Positions 48,391-60,508 are shown, counted from the stretch's first letter. The stretch: DNA of 64,000 nt from Pinus tabuliformis (GCA_031772625.1 CM062819.1:829219503-829283502), one strand, 5' to 3'. Numbers and translations: made by a program. Notes: generated from the sequence alone by a model not told the origin.

Positions 48391-49139
48391 TAAGTTAGGC
48401 ATGTTATCTTAACAAATGCTAATAATTAGTTGATAAAATATCTGAACTACACACCAAATCTAGGAGCTAATTAGTTGGAGAGAATCTCTCATGTCCAACT
48501 AAATCTATTAATCGATGACTTGGAATCAAACCACTTAGGTAGTGATTGTCTCCACCTCACAATGCTTATACATTAATGAGCCACAACCATAAGATATGAT
48601 TAAGAATCATGTATTAAGCACCAAGACAAGTAAGATTTAAGAAATAGAACACCTCCCTTTACGACTATTTGTCTCAATTTCTAATCTCTTCAAAATATTT
48701 ATACTTAAAACTCCATCAAGTTGGCACCTATTCCTTTGAAAGGTATAATCTTCTGCCTGTGACCTAAGTTTCTCAACATCATTGAACATCATTGGCACTT
48801 ATTATGTTTCATAACCCTTATAAAATGATGATGTTCAACTTCCACATACTAGATCTCCCTTGAGCTATTGGATAACAATCCCCACATGTGTATCTAATAA
48901 CCCCAATGAGGCATAGTTTCTATGGTGCTTCAACATCTTGGACACTCTAAACAACCACCCATCTTGAGTTAAACCTACACTTCAACTCGCCTCTAGCTTT
49001 GGAGATATATTCTCTTAGGACTAAGAAAATAATTCCCTATTATTGTCATCATTGGTTAATATGTATATTATTTCCCAATGCAAACTACTAATTTAAATGT
49101 TCAGTTCAAAAATGCACCCATTTACAAAAAACAAAATAT
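48391..49139 (-). repeat. LTR-like repeat copy 1, right part, and unmatched tail
   Basis: 48,391-48,660 matches 49,930-50,190 and 51,850-52,100 (gagaatctctcatgtcca, tggaatcaaaccactta). From 48,660 to 49,139 the sequence differs from the sister copies, and I see nothing in it. Confidence 0.55.
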
Positions 49140-49159
49140 TGTGTGTGTGTGTGTGTGTG
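49140..49159. repeat. (GT)n microsatellite
   Basis: About ten GT units at the left edge of the second large repeat unit. Confidence 0.9.
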
Positions 49160-50294
49160 GATCTCCAACGTCAATGGATACCCACAACTAGCAAGGCAAT
49201 ATTCCATTCCTCACATGCATATTTATTTCACCTTATCAAATAATGAGGGTAAGTCACACAATCAATTTGGGCACTTCAAGAAACTTATTTTTCCACCATG
49301 TGTATTTTTTGGGTGAATGATTTGAACCAAGAACCATTACAAACGTTTTGTTCTTGTAGATTATGTCTTTCTGCAATTTTCCAATAATTCTGTTTAAGTG
49401 TCTCCTCCTATTTGCATGAACATGCTTCACTACATGTTGCTGACTACCCCCCTTCACATGAATCAACATCTCTTCCATGCAACAATCTGTCATGAATAGA
49501 TCTAAGTTGAATCTCTTTAGAATGGGAACTATACAAAATTTTAAATATTTCAGCACAAGTCTCTTCTTATACAGGCAATAACATCTCCTTTTGCTAAAGT
49601 ATTTATTTGCACAATGAAAACAACTACATCACTTAACACATTTTACGACAAGCTTTCTACAAATAGAAATTAAAAACAAATACTAACAATCACTTACAAC
49701 AATCTACTTTTTCCAACAATTCACTTTCTTATGTTAAGTAAATCTTATATATGTACAAAATGTCAACTCTTAAGGTTCTCTTGTGTTCCTGGGCCCTCCT
49801 ATGAGGAAGTTAAGCCGAGACCATCTCTAATATCATGAAAGAAAATGCGAGAGTAGACATATCTTCTTCACACACTAAAACTTATTTAACCAATGCTAGT
49901 ACATATGAATACTTCAATCTTTGGCATAAGATAAGCATGCTTTCTTAACCAAACTAACAACTAGTTGAGAAAATATCTCAACTACACACTGAATCTAGTA
50001 GTTAATTGGTTAGAGAGAATCTCTCATGTCCAAATGGATCTAACAACCTCATAAAGCCTTGGAATCAAACCACTTATGTAAATATTGTCTCTGCCTCACA
50101 ATTCCTATACACTAATAAACCATGATTGTATGATATGATGAGGAAACACTCATTAAACAATAAGACAAGTAAGAGTTAAGAACTACAACACAAGAGCCCA
50201 CAATGCTAATTTATTTTTTCTTACTGAGTCACCTTCAACTCTTGTTTATGATTTTGATGTTGGTTTTGAGGTTTTATTTTATGAAACACAAAGA
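49160..50294 (-). repeat. large repeat unit, copy 2, with worn primer site
   Basis: Collinear with 50,860-52,205. Near 49,825-49,836 the plus strand reads ctctaatatcat, a worn reverse complement of the tRNA-Met primer site (TGGTATCAGAGC), followed by TGAAAG. I therefore read 49,836 onward as the LTR and the part before it as leader of a minus-strand LTR element. No gene found; short frames are chance. Confidence 0.5.
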
Positions 50295-50313
50295 TCTATC
50301 TCTCTCTCTCTCT

Positions 50314-50722
50314 TAACCAAAGAAAGAAATCGGCCTCCCTCTCAACCCGAGGGCTAGAGTGAGGTTGCAAGTATACTCACTTAAAAGTTCACAAGCCTCA
50401 AAGGCAATACAACACTATTCATAGGAGCCCACATGTATACTCACTTAAGAGTTCACAAGGGTCGAAGCCAATACAACAATATTCATATGCACAAAACCAT
50501 TACAACAATAATTATCAAGGCATTACAACTCATCATGTCACTAGCCAGGATTTGAACCTAGGTGGGGAAGATAACAACCATTCTGCCCAACCACCCAAGA
50601 TAACCCCAAATAACACACACACACACACACAAAGCTCATCATGTCACTAGCCGAGATTTGAACCTAGGTGGGGAAGTTAACAACCATTCCACCCAACCAC
50701 CCGAGATAAACCCAATTCACAC
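50314..50722 (-). mobile_element. tRNA-derived SINE with doubled head
   Basis: The minus strand carries tRNA-like promoter boxes: TGGGCAGAATGG (A-box-like, about 50,589-50,578) and GGTTCAAATCC (B box, 50,558-50,548). A body of about 230 bases ends in a (GA)n tail (ct-run 50,295-50,313). A second head with both boxes sits just upstream at about 50,635-50,715, separated by a CA repeat. The same SINE without the second head lies at 52,222-52,420 with a (TA)n tail. RNA polymerase III internal promoters are the hallmark. Family not identified. Confidence 0.55.
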
Positions 50723-50849
50723 ACACACATATCTAATTTGTTTAAAATTTACTTAATTTTCAAAATTTATATTGTTTTTTTCATATGTTAATGATGATGA
50801 AAATGAATGGTCTATTAAGACTAATTTTAATTGACATGAAATAAAGTGT

Positions 50850-52215
50850 GTGTGTGCACAAATACATGAAGTGGCAACATCAATGGATACCCAAAACTAA
50901 CAAGGTCATCTTGCTTTCCTCACATGCATATTTATTTCACCTTATCAAATAATGACAGTGAATCACACAATCAATTTGGCCACTCTAGTGAACATATTTT
51001 TCCTCCATGTATATTTTTTTGGGGAAGCTCTAAACCAAGAAACATTACAAACATTTCATTCATGTACATTGTGGCTTTCTGCAGTTTGTCAATAATGCTT
51101 CACATGTGTCTCCTCCTACTTGAATTAGCGTGCTTCCCTGCATGTTGTTGGTTGTCTGCCTTCAAACAACTCAACATTTCTTCCATGCAACAATCTATCA
51201 TGAGTAGATCTAAGTGACTCTCTTGAGAATGGGAATTACTTTAACGTTTAAATCCTTCGTCATGAGTCTCTTATTATAGAGGCAATAACATATCCAATTG
51301 GAAATGGTTTTATTTGCATAATGCAAACAATTAAATCACTTAACACACTACAATAAGATCTCTACAAATAGAAATAAAAAACAAATTCTAACAATCACCC
51401 ACAACAATCTACAATCACCAAAAATTCACTCTCTTATGTTAAGCTAATCCTATATATGTACAAAATGTCATCTCTTCACCACAATTCTCTTCTTATACAT
51501 GCAATAATATCTCCATTTGACAAAGGATTTATTTGCACAATGAAAACAATTACATCATTTAACACACTTTATGACAAGCTTAAACAAACTCTAACAATCA
51601 CTTACAATGATCTACTTTTGCCAACAATTCACTCTCTTATGTTAAGTCAATCCTATATATGTACAAAAGATTAACTCCTAAGGTTCTCTGATGTTCCTGG
51701 GCCCTCTTATGAGTGAGTTAAGCCCATACTGGCTCTAATATCATGAAATTAGAAAATGTGAGAGTAGACATATCTTCTTCACACAAAAAAACTTATTTAA
51801 CCAACACTATTACATATAACTTTACTTCAAACTTTGGCTTAAGATAAGCATGCTTTCTTAACCAAACTAACAACTAGTTGAGAAAATATCTCAACTACAC
51901 ACCATGTCTAGGAGTTAATTTTTTAGAGATAATCTCTCATGTCTAACTGGATCTAACAACCTCATAAACTCTTGGAATCAAACCACTTATGTAGAGATTG
52001 TTTCTACCTCACAATGCCTATACATTAATAAAACATGATCGTATTATATGATGAAGAATCACTCACTAAACAATAAGACAAGTAGGAGTTAATAACTTCA
52101 ACACAAGAGCCCACAATGTTATTGTATAATTTCTTACTGAGTCACTTTCAACCTTCAACTCTTGTTATGATTTTGATGATGGTTTTTAGGTTTTATTTCA
52201 TATATATATAGTTTA
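50850..52215 (-). repeat. large repeat unit, copy 3, with worn primer site
   Basis: Counterpart of copy 2. The plus strand ggctctaatatcat at 51,731-51,744 is the worn primer site and the LTR-like part starts TGAAAT at 51,744. 50,723-50,849 between units holds CA/GT repeats only. Confidence 0.5.
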
Positions 52216-52221
52216 AGCAAG

Positions 52222-52420
52222 GAAAGAAATCAACCTCCTTCTCAACCTGAGGGCTAGAGTGAGGTTATTGGTACCAGTCCACTCACAAGTATACTCACTT
52301 AAGAGTTCACAAGGCTTGAAGCCAATAGAACAATATTCATAGGTGTAAACCCATTACAACAATAATTATCAAGGCATTATAAGTCATCATGTCACTAGCC
52401 AAGATTTGAACCTCGGTGGG
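52222..52420 (-). mobile_element. SINE copy, head truncated
   Basis: Same body as 50,314-50,612, B box agatttgaacc at about 52,403-52,413. The match ends at ggtggg before the A box, where a different sequence (tgttgtagggaaaaccca) begins. Tail is (TA)n at about 52,200-52,212. Confidence 0.5.
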
Positions 52421-52998
52421 TGTTGTAGGGAAAACCCAACGCCCCCCATTACTTCAAGTAATAGGGACCCTTTACATTAATTTTTTGGCTAAGCATCTTT
52501 TATGATTTTCATTTAAGTTAATTGTCTTACAATTTTCTCATTTTTTCGTTTTTATTATATTTATATTTTAATTCTTTCATTGAATCCGACTTTTCACTAG
52601 CTTTCCATCAATACTTGTTTCGATTCATTTCGTCAACTGGTTTGCAAAAGGCACTCTTTTGAAGTTTGATCGTTTTCTCGCCTAGACTAAAAATGTAAAT
52701 AAATGTATACTAGCAATTGTCCCAAAAGGTACAAAGAGAGGCCAATAGGATTATTAAATTAGAATTGTTGAATTTCTCTAGAAGAGATGTTGGTTCAAAC
52801 CTAACGGATGAGCAATTTGAGCTGGCTAAAGGCCTTCTAATTGTTTTTTATTATTGTAAAATTATATTGATAGTTCATTGGTTTTACTTTCAAAAGCTTG
52901 AAACAATGAAACTAAATCTGCCCTGCCTATCTGCAACATCTAATCAGTGTTAAAGTCTCACAAAGGCCTAGATCAAAGGCTAAGATTAAATCGTCGAG
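52421..52998. other. no recognised feature
   Basis: AT-rich. A 78-codon plus-strand frame from 52,717 looks like chance. Confidence 0.35.
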
Positions 52999-53290
52999 TT
53001 ACAAAAGATAAGTCACATAAATTAACTTACTTCTCTCATGCCTTCTGTTCTTAAACATAAGAAAGAAGTTATAAATAGCTTGCATGTCATGCATGTCACA
53101 CCCAAGCTCCTGAAGAGGCAAAACAATATCTCCATAGCTAAGACACCAAGCTAGAAGACCTTCCGCAGATACATAATTCAACAATGTTAAATGGTTGGAT
53201 GGTTTTATTAGCATAATTATACATTGTTGGTGCATTAGAATGCAAATCTGGATGGCATTGTCTAGACCTAATTCACATTCCAAACACCCT
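52999..53290 (-). other. exon-like open frame, unknown
   Basis: 94 codons on the minus strand, including LLNYVSAEGLLAWCLSYGDI and VLPLQELGCDMHDMQAIYNF, are followed by a good splice donor (gtaagt, about 53,033-53,028) and preceded by a weak acceptor. The composition is protein-like. It lies downstream of the cyclin fragment on the same strand but does not resemble a cyclin. No family recognised. Confidence 0.25.
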
Positions 53291-53352
53291 AAACAACACT
53301 AATAAATCTAAAAGTGATGACGTGTTCAATCTCTATACACCCCTGTTTTAAA

Positions 53353-53482
53353 ATTTATGAATTTTGTTGTCACTAAATTTAATGTATTTTCAGTCCTTTG
53401 ATATCGCTGAAACAAACATTTATGAATTTTGCTGTCACTAAATTTAATGTATTTTCAGTCCTTTGATATCGCTGAAACTTTG
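53353..53482. repeat. 65-bp tandem duplication
   Basis: Units 53,353-53,417 and 53,418-53,482, starting atttatgaattttg, differ by one or two bases. Recent slippage. Confidence 0.9.
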
Positions 53483-53899
53483 GATGGTTTGGATGTTTAT
53501 AAAATCTGAGATTCTAAAACAGACTTATAGCCTGAACGCACAAATTTAAGTTTTACAGCATGCTTTGATTTCTCTGGGCACCAAGTTCTGTAGAATTTTC
53601 TGAGATGTAATTGGATGCATTGCTGCACATGTAATAATATTCTGGAATACCCTATGTGAATGACTTTCCTGTTTCAAGTAACATGATAGCAGCATATGGT
53701 TATCTCATATAATGGATGGTTTCCAAGTATAAATTATGTTGGATAAGATTAATTTGATGACCATTTAATTATCTACAGCATTTGTGTGTATGAAATGAAC
53801 CAGAATCGTAAATCCATGCTTAAATTTCAAGTTGAGACTCAAATTTGCATTTGTTTCCAAGACCATTTGCACATTTGTATTATGACTTCAAGCAAATAA

Positions 53900-54471
53900 A
53901 TGAGCAGCCTGTGGATGTTCACAGAGGTAATGCGGAATTGAGGATGGAATTGAATAAGGCGGTCGATGTAAGCATAGACTGTCTCAGGCATAGAAAAACT
54001 GCACTTTAACATACCTCAAAATCTTGTCCAGATACCGCTCTATGCACATTTCTGGCACCTGTACAGCGTCGAAAAATTACTTATTAAAAGGTTGATTTGA
54101 CATTTCGGATTCATTCAATTAAAAGAAAATACTCATTACATGGATGCTTTGACATTTAGGTTTCGAGCGTTCCAGGGCTGAAAGGAATTAATCGAGAGAA
54201 AAATAAAGAAAATACCCTATTCTGAAATGAAGGAATTGGGGTACCCGTACCTGTAATTGAATCCCTGTGCATTGATCATGCTTTACGAACTCTTCAATTG
54301 GAGGTTGTTGTCCATCGATCCTCTTGAATACCCTGCATCAGATTTGAGATAGACGGACCTGCATTAAAATGGCTGAAATGAATTAAAAATATATTATCGC
54401 AATTGAAAAGCAGAGCACAAATGAATTAGTGATGGTATGTACCTGAAATTAATGAGAGAGAGCAGAGCCAT
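53900..54471 (-). pseudogene. truncated P/U-type (PHO80-like) cyclin gene fragment
   Basis: Three exons can be read with consistent phases. Exon 1 runs 54,471-54,443 (MALLSLINFR). Intron 1 (54,442-54,333) and intron 2 (54,250-54,059) are both GT-AG. Exon 2 is 54,332-54,251 (FKRIDGQQPPIEEF) and exon 3 starts at 54,058. Exon 3 reads VPEMCIERYLDKILRYVK and, after a one-base insertion near 54,004, CSFSMPETVYAYIDRLIQ and TSVNIHRLLI. This matches the start of the plant P/U-type cyclin box (YLERI.KY..CSPS, Y.DR, S.NVHRLLI), which partners CDKs. The frame then departs from the family, with no second half of the box. Introns show it is not a processed copy. Start codon choice is tentative. Confidence 0.65.
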
Positions 54472-54479
54472 TATTGAGA

Positions 54480-57400
54480 GAGAGTCGTGACGGTTCAGTT
54501 GCTGGAGACCGCCCTTCCTTTGATGTTGGGAAGAAAACAAACTCACACTCAGTTGGCTCAGATTCAGAGATTCATGCACAGGCACAAACATGCATTAGAC
54601 AGAAGTGGCAATTCTCTCATTCGCAGCGATTCTCGCAGCAATTCTCTCATTCGAGTATCCTCCATGTTCACTTACATAAATTTCACTGAATTTTGGGAAA
54701 GTAGTGTGTAACAGGTGTGAAGTGGAACGCTAAAAAGTGGCATAAATGTCATAAAAATCTTTGTACAGGTGTCAAAAGTTTTCTGATCGACATTTTTTTG
54801 TGCTTTCTTGACTTTCCGTGCTTTTTTTATTTTCCGTTGTTTCGTTTTCTGGTTCAGATCAACGGTTGAAAGTGTCTCACCTGATCGAACGGAGCAAGGT
54901 AAAAGTGTTGACGAAAAAGTTGATGCATAGGAAGGCCTATCGGCCTAAATATTTCGATTTTCATAGCTAATTAAGTTCAATAATCATTCATTGTAAATAT
55001 TAACTTTTAGTGAATTTTTACTATTTTTTCACTAACAATCCTACAAAATGACTCAACTAAGTCGTACAATAAATGAAAAACATGTTTCGAGATCTTGGTA
55101 ATTTACTTCAATTTGTTATTTTAAAACAAGTTGCCGAAACCAGATTCTCAAAATTGCAAAATAACTATAGTCCAATTTGTAGGATTATTAATTCCACATC
55201 GGCCCCACTTCATATCACTTCCTTCCTCCCAAAATCCCAATCTAAGAAAGAAATGCAATTCAAAATTTGCGATTTTAGAAATGTGATCAAAATTTACGAT
55301 TTCATAAATGTGATCAAAATTTGCGATGCGATATTGCGATATCGCATATCGCAAAAATCTGAAGCACCGCAAACTCATCCCTTAAAAATGTGCGATGGGT
55401 GATTTTGGAAAATATACGAGAGGATAAAACTTTTTAATATAAGGTTCCTTCTCCACTCCACCTCACCTCATCCTCCACTCCACCTCACCTCATCCTCCAC
55501 TCCCCTCCTCCATCACTCATCTTCACATGGATGGAATAAATGAAAAAAGATTAATTCCAATGGTTTGTTTTGTATGGATTTTGGATTGATTTCAATGGTT
55601 TGTATATAAAAATTTTAATTTAATATTATATTTATATTATAATGATGATATTATAATTATAATATTTATTATAATTTTAATATAATTTAAATTATAATAT
55701 TGATATAATATTATTACATTTTAATTAAATTTTGTTAATCATTTCCATCTTAATTAATTTTTATAAATAATTAATTTAATTTGTAATTACAATTAATTAG
55801 CATTAATTAAATAATAATTGTAATCTAAGGATTATAATTTAATTTAAAATTCATATTTTTAGCCCAGGCAATAGAAATTCCAAAATTTTGGCAATTTTAA
55901 TATACCGACTTCATCTCATAAATAGAGTTTTACTTGGCCAAATGAGGCCCAAGATGGCTCATTGAAAAAATAAAATTATGGAAAATATTTCTGAAATAGT
56001 TTCATTTCCAGATTTGATCATTTATTGGGTTTAAAATCTAGCAGAAGATCAGGCTCCGAATTTTTAACAAAATCAATTTTTTGCATTTTTATTCGCCCAC
56101 AACTTCTTCTGAGTGCAGACCCGTTCATTAATAATCTCTTTGGCCAATTAGATCATCACAGGCATCAATAGAAAACTCAGATTTCCTTTTCAATGATTTA
56201 TTTAATTGAATTTGATTGGATTTCTTTTAATTCCAGATTTAGCATTTTCATTTTATTTTTGTATTTTAAATTTTATTTTGATTTGTTTTGCAGGAAAATA
56301 GTTGAAGAAATGAAGAGAAAAGAATCTCAATTAATGAGAAAGATCCAGCAATAGAAGAATGAAATTTTGAGCCATTGAAAATTGATTAAACAAATTTCTT
56401 CTTCAATAAACTTTCTTATTAAGAATTCCTTTTGAAACTATTATAAATAACAGATTGTGGAATCCAATAAGGGCTTCTCTCTGTAATTTTGGAATTCTAA
56501 AAGCACTTTTGTAATAGGAATTTAGAGTTGTAGGTGGGAGAGAGAAAATCTCAGATCTGGGGATTATTGAGAATTTTTCTTTTGCATTCTGAATTATGTA
56601 TGATGGGCAGAGTTTGCACTTCTGCAGCTCTTGTTGTAACAACAAAAGTTCAAACAATGTAAAGGATTGTTGGAGACCAGAGCCAGAGAAATGGATTCAA
56701 TAAATTGGTATTTCTAATACTACTGTTTTAAATACTAATTTCATTTTATGATGGCAGGGATGTGTCATTTTATTCATATTTGTGCACTATTGTCAATATG
56801 GGTAACTTGTCTCAATCATATGTTATTATTTATATCTGTTCTTATGGGTTGAATTCTGATTTCTGAGTAACTATTTACTCAGAAATCTGTCTTTTAATAC
56901 TGGTTTAACAAATAGTGATATGGTGTGAACTACTTCCTCATATTATTGTTTAATTATTCGAATTATTGATTAAACAATCAATATCATTTTGTGAACTTCT
57001 TCCTAAATGTTGTTGGTTGATTATTTGAGTGAAGAGGTCCCTTAATAGAATATGTTTTGGTATACATAATGTCAGTTAATTGAACTACTTCGTTAGCTTG
57101 ATATTCATTATAAGCCAGACATATTTAAATCTCAATCATTTAAATATCTTTCTCTCGGTTGGGTTATATCTATATCTGCCTAATTGAGATAGGATTAGGA
57201 CTTAGTTCCTTTTGCTTGCATTTTAGAATAATTTTGCATTTAGATTAATTATAAATTTCTAAAATTCCTCTTCATAAAGACGAAAACTTTAGTTGTGGCT
57301 TGGCTGAGCCCCAAATCAGCTTAAGGATCACTTTCTTCCCTTATCAACAAGACGGTTGATTTGATGTCTCTTCTCCATTGGTGGATGAAAGTCATATTTT

Positions 57401-57547
57401 AAGCCATTAGAGATTGAGAGAAGGTAACTAGACCTAGTTGAACCAGTCAGAACCACCATTCCAAACGGAAAAGGAGCTGCTTTAAGGTCTGGACCGGGTG
57501 GTCATCCCCTAATGTTGTTGTAGCGAATTTCAAGGCTTCAACAATTT
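54480..57547. other. no recognised gene; right part probably LTR of the next element
   Basis: Contains short tandem repeats at 55,260-55,340 and 55,451-55,512 and very AT-rich DNA at 55,600-55,860. An aataaa signal lies at about 56,699, and the terminus cttcaaca at about 57,536-57,543 just before a primer-like site. The 5' LTR of the gag-bearing element should be here, but I could not place its start or find the matching 3' copy. Confidence 0.35.
55451..55512. repeat. 22-bp tandem repeat
   Basis: ctccactccacctcacctca-tc units, about 2.7 copies, with strong C/A bias on this strand. Confidence 0.9.
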
Positions 57548-57564
57548 TGGTGCTAGAAGGAGGG
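57548..57564 (+). promoter_or_regulatory. primer-binding-site-like sequence of Gypsy-like element
   Basis: TGGTGCTAGAAGGAGGG, four bases after a CAACA terminus and 55 bases before a gag ATG. Position and form fit a plant Gypsy primer site (TGGYGC...). Which tRNA it matches I cannot say. Confidence 0.5.
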
Positions 57565-57618
57565 CCTGAAACTTGTTATCTATTGGAGTCTTTGTATTCT
57601 AACATTTTATTTATCACG

Positions 57619-59214
57619 ATGGCTCCTCTTAAACTTCCAATTTGGAGTTGTATCCATGGACATGCATCTTCCAATACTCCACCTTAAGTGGTAAGACTCT
57701 TGTCTCAGGTAAAGTTTAATGGTAAGGGTAATACTTCTGCATTTAAACATTACAATTCATTCAAAAATTTTCAAATTCTACTTTTCAAGGAATTGATGAA
57801 GGTATTTTATGCAGGATTTTTACTCTTACATTGTTGGCAAAAGCCAGAATTTGGTGTCAATCGCTTCCAATTGCCTCAATTCACAACTGGGATCAATTTG
57901 TTATAATGTTCCTTTGTAAATTTGACCGTTATAACTACGAATAGGTATGTGACGAAATCAAAGATTTACAAAGATTCGAAAATGAATCATTGATTGATTT
58001 TATCATCAGGTTACGTTTAAATTGTTTGAATTTTAAAATTGAAGAAAAGCCTTCACAAGAAGAATTATTAGATTGTTATGAACATATTTTCTCTCTTCCT
58101 CCCATTCATAATCCATGTGGAATTATTTCAAGATTTGTTCAAACTTTTTCCAATTACATTAACACAATTGAGAATTCCATTATGAAAATGCAAACAAATG
58201 ATAATGAAATGGACCTCTATTATGTATGATCAATTTCTTCATTTAGTGCACACTTCAAACAGTATTGAAAGTGATCGGGATGCACCTTCACATATTGGTG
58301 AATATCAATCACAAAGCTTGGAAAATTTTACTATTCAAATGCAAGAAGATATTAGCAATAATCTTGAAGAAGATATCGCTTGGGGATCTGAAAATCAGTG
58401 CGCGTCACATTCAGAAGATCAAAGCATAAATCAGCAAGTATAAGCAACGATTAAAATTCTCAATAACGCACAATCTGTTGTACAAATTTCTGAACTCTTT
58501 TATGATGAGAAAATGCCAAATTCAGGACAGAAAATCAACATTCTTCAAGAAAGCACAAGTACACAAATGAATGATCTGAAGTCTGAAATTTACAATGACC
58601 ATAATGCACAAGAGTTCTCAAATAAAGACACTTTTAAAACCATTGCTTCTGATTCTCATTTTTCCTTTTATCCTGATATTTTTGTTGATAGCAATTTATC
58701 CCCTCTTAACATTAATGATATCTCAGAAAACAAAGAGGTTGATCTTAATGAATTGCCAATTAGTTTTTATCAAGATAGAGAACTAATTATTGATTATTAT
58801 GATGGCATTAATGAACATGTGCTTTATATTCCTTCTTGTTTTGATACATTGGATGAGATCAAAGGGAATTCTAATGAATATCGTGAGGTCATTTATGATA
58901 GTTACTTTGATATTGAGGACATTGATTTCTCTGCTTCACTATTGAATCATCATTATCAAAGTGTAATCAAATATGAAAATGAAGAACACTTTAATTCAGA
59001 AATTGTTTTAAATAGTTATCATTTTCAAATAATTAATCATACTCATGATTTCAGCATTCAAGAAACCAGTCCAATCTATGATTTATATGACGATCAAGCT
59101 CTCATTCATATTCACAGTCATAGTTTTCTTTCTAATTCACAAGTTGGTTTTAGGAATAATTCAAATTCTATTTTAAATCAAACCAATTCTTGTGAAAAGG
59201 AAATTGTGTTGTAA
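57619..59214 (+). pseudogene. gag: Gypsy-like gag with long acidic C-terminal extension
   Basis: ATG at 57,619 (MAPLKLPIWSC) leads to VKFNGKGNTSAFKHYNSF. After a frameshift near 57,785 comes LTLLAKARIWCQSLP, SIHNWDQFVIMFLCKFDRYN and FENESLIDFIIRLRLNCLNF, matching the Retrotrans_gag domain (W...L...SI..W..F...F...Y). The frame shifts back near 58,220. Stops are TAA at 57,685, TAG at about 57,942 and TAA at 58,441. From 58,444 to 59,214 the frame is fully open: an Asp/Glu/Asn/Ser/Tyr/His-rich extension with no zinc knuckle and no protease. I know no family for that extension. No pol follows. Confidence 0.55.
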
Positions 59215-59215
59215 C

Positions 59216-59977
59216 AATAATTGTAACACTAGTGTAAACTATGATTTGATTTTATTATTTTTTCTTCACTTATTTTGTTTAAATTCATATTTGTTTTCTA
59301 TTTTTAATTTTCGATTTTTAAATAATTTGTGCTGGCATATTGAGCAGCTCAGTATTGAACACTCAATTTATGTGTTGTCTGAATGGGAAAATGAAGTTTT
59401 GAATTCTAATCATGAACATCAAGAGCAATTTCTCTTCCAATTTCAACTGATGTTCATTTCTTATCGATTACTTCTACCTTCTCAAAGGTAGTGTCAACAA
59501 GAGAGTGTATTTTCACAATATGACCAGCAATCTAATTCAATTAATAATCTTCCACTGTATCTAACATATTTTCATCCATTTGTCATAAACCCCTTTGAAA
59601 AATATTTGGAAAGTTTTTCTTCACGAAAGATTGTTAATAGTTTAACACTTACACAGAACACTAACAAATTTATGCAGACCATTATATCTAAAAGTTCATT
59701 CTCACGATCTGGCCTATCATCTTCTCTTTTGAACATCTCCCAATTAATAGTGGAAATCCATCCAGATTTCTATGATCCAATTGAAATTCAACTGGAAAGG
59801 ACATTTCAAGAGAAGGTAATTGTAAATAATATATTAGAAATAATTGTACATTCTACTTTCAGATTTATTTTTCTTAGTTTAATTTTATTTGTATTTTTGT
59901 TACTAATGATTGATTTGTACATACATACAGGAATTAAAATGAGAGAGTGGTTACATTGGAAGTATGACTATACCTAG
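59216..59977 (+). pseudogene. envelope-like frame with hydrophobic segments at both ends
   Basis: A second frame of about 260 codons overlaps the end of the gag frame and is broken by a single TAG at 59,489. Near its start is a strongly hydrophobic stretch LILLFFLHLFCLNSYLFSIF and near its end FIFLSLILFVFLLLMIDLYI followed by a short basic tail with KMREWLHWKYDYT. The layout is hydrophobic leader, polar body, C-terminal membrane anchor, short cytoplasmic tail, as in envelope-like ORFs of some plant Gypsy elements. No ATG opens the frame, so splicing or a lost start must be assumed. No sequence-level match to any known envelope is claimed. Confidence 0.45.
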
Positions 59978-60508
59978 TCATGTTTCCTTAATTAAGTTAG
60001 AAGTAGGAATAAATTAATTTAGATTATATTTATTTTTTGTTAGCACTTATTTCATTATTTCAAATTTCAATAAAGCAAGTAATGAATCTGACTTCTTATG
60101 GGTATTCACTTTCATTTTTGGAAAATAAGCTTAGAATATTTTAGAATCTCTTAGATCATACACATTTGTGAAAAGCACTTGATTGTCTTATTTTGAAAAA
60201 AATCATCACAATGATCATACATGAAGAAATTCCAAGAATTTGCTACAACTTAACAATTTTGGATTCGTAAGTATTTCTGAAAAGGAGCTCGTTTTCACCA
60301 CTCTTGTATTCTAATGTAAATTGGAGGTGGATTAAATTTAATGAAAACTCATTACTTAGCATTTTTTAAGATCAAATAAGTAGATGACACTGAACATGAG
60401 AGAAATTGAAGATTCATGAGGTAAAATTTACAGTGAATTTTCTTTCAAGTATGCATTTTAAAGGTTCATCTTCATCTATTGTTTGATTTTATTTTTCATG
60501 ATTTATTG
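59978..60508. other. 3' part of the Gypsy-like element, no gene
   Basis: AT-rich, with aataaa at about 60,070. The expected 3' LTR is not recognisable. It ends where the Copia C LTR starts. Confidence 0.35.

Noticed and set aside
48391..48660. host gene with exons
   Set aside because: The matches to 49.9 and 51.9 kb show it is repeat DNA.
55320..55345. gcgatatcgcatatcgc palindrome as a regulatory operator
   Set aside because: Part of a local slippage repeat of gcgat-like words. No evidence of function.
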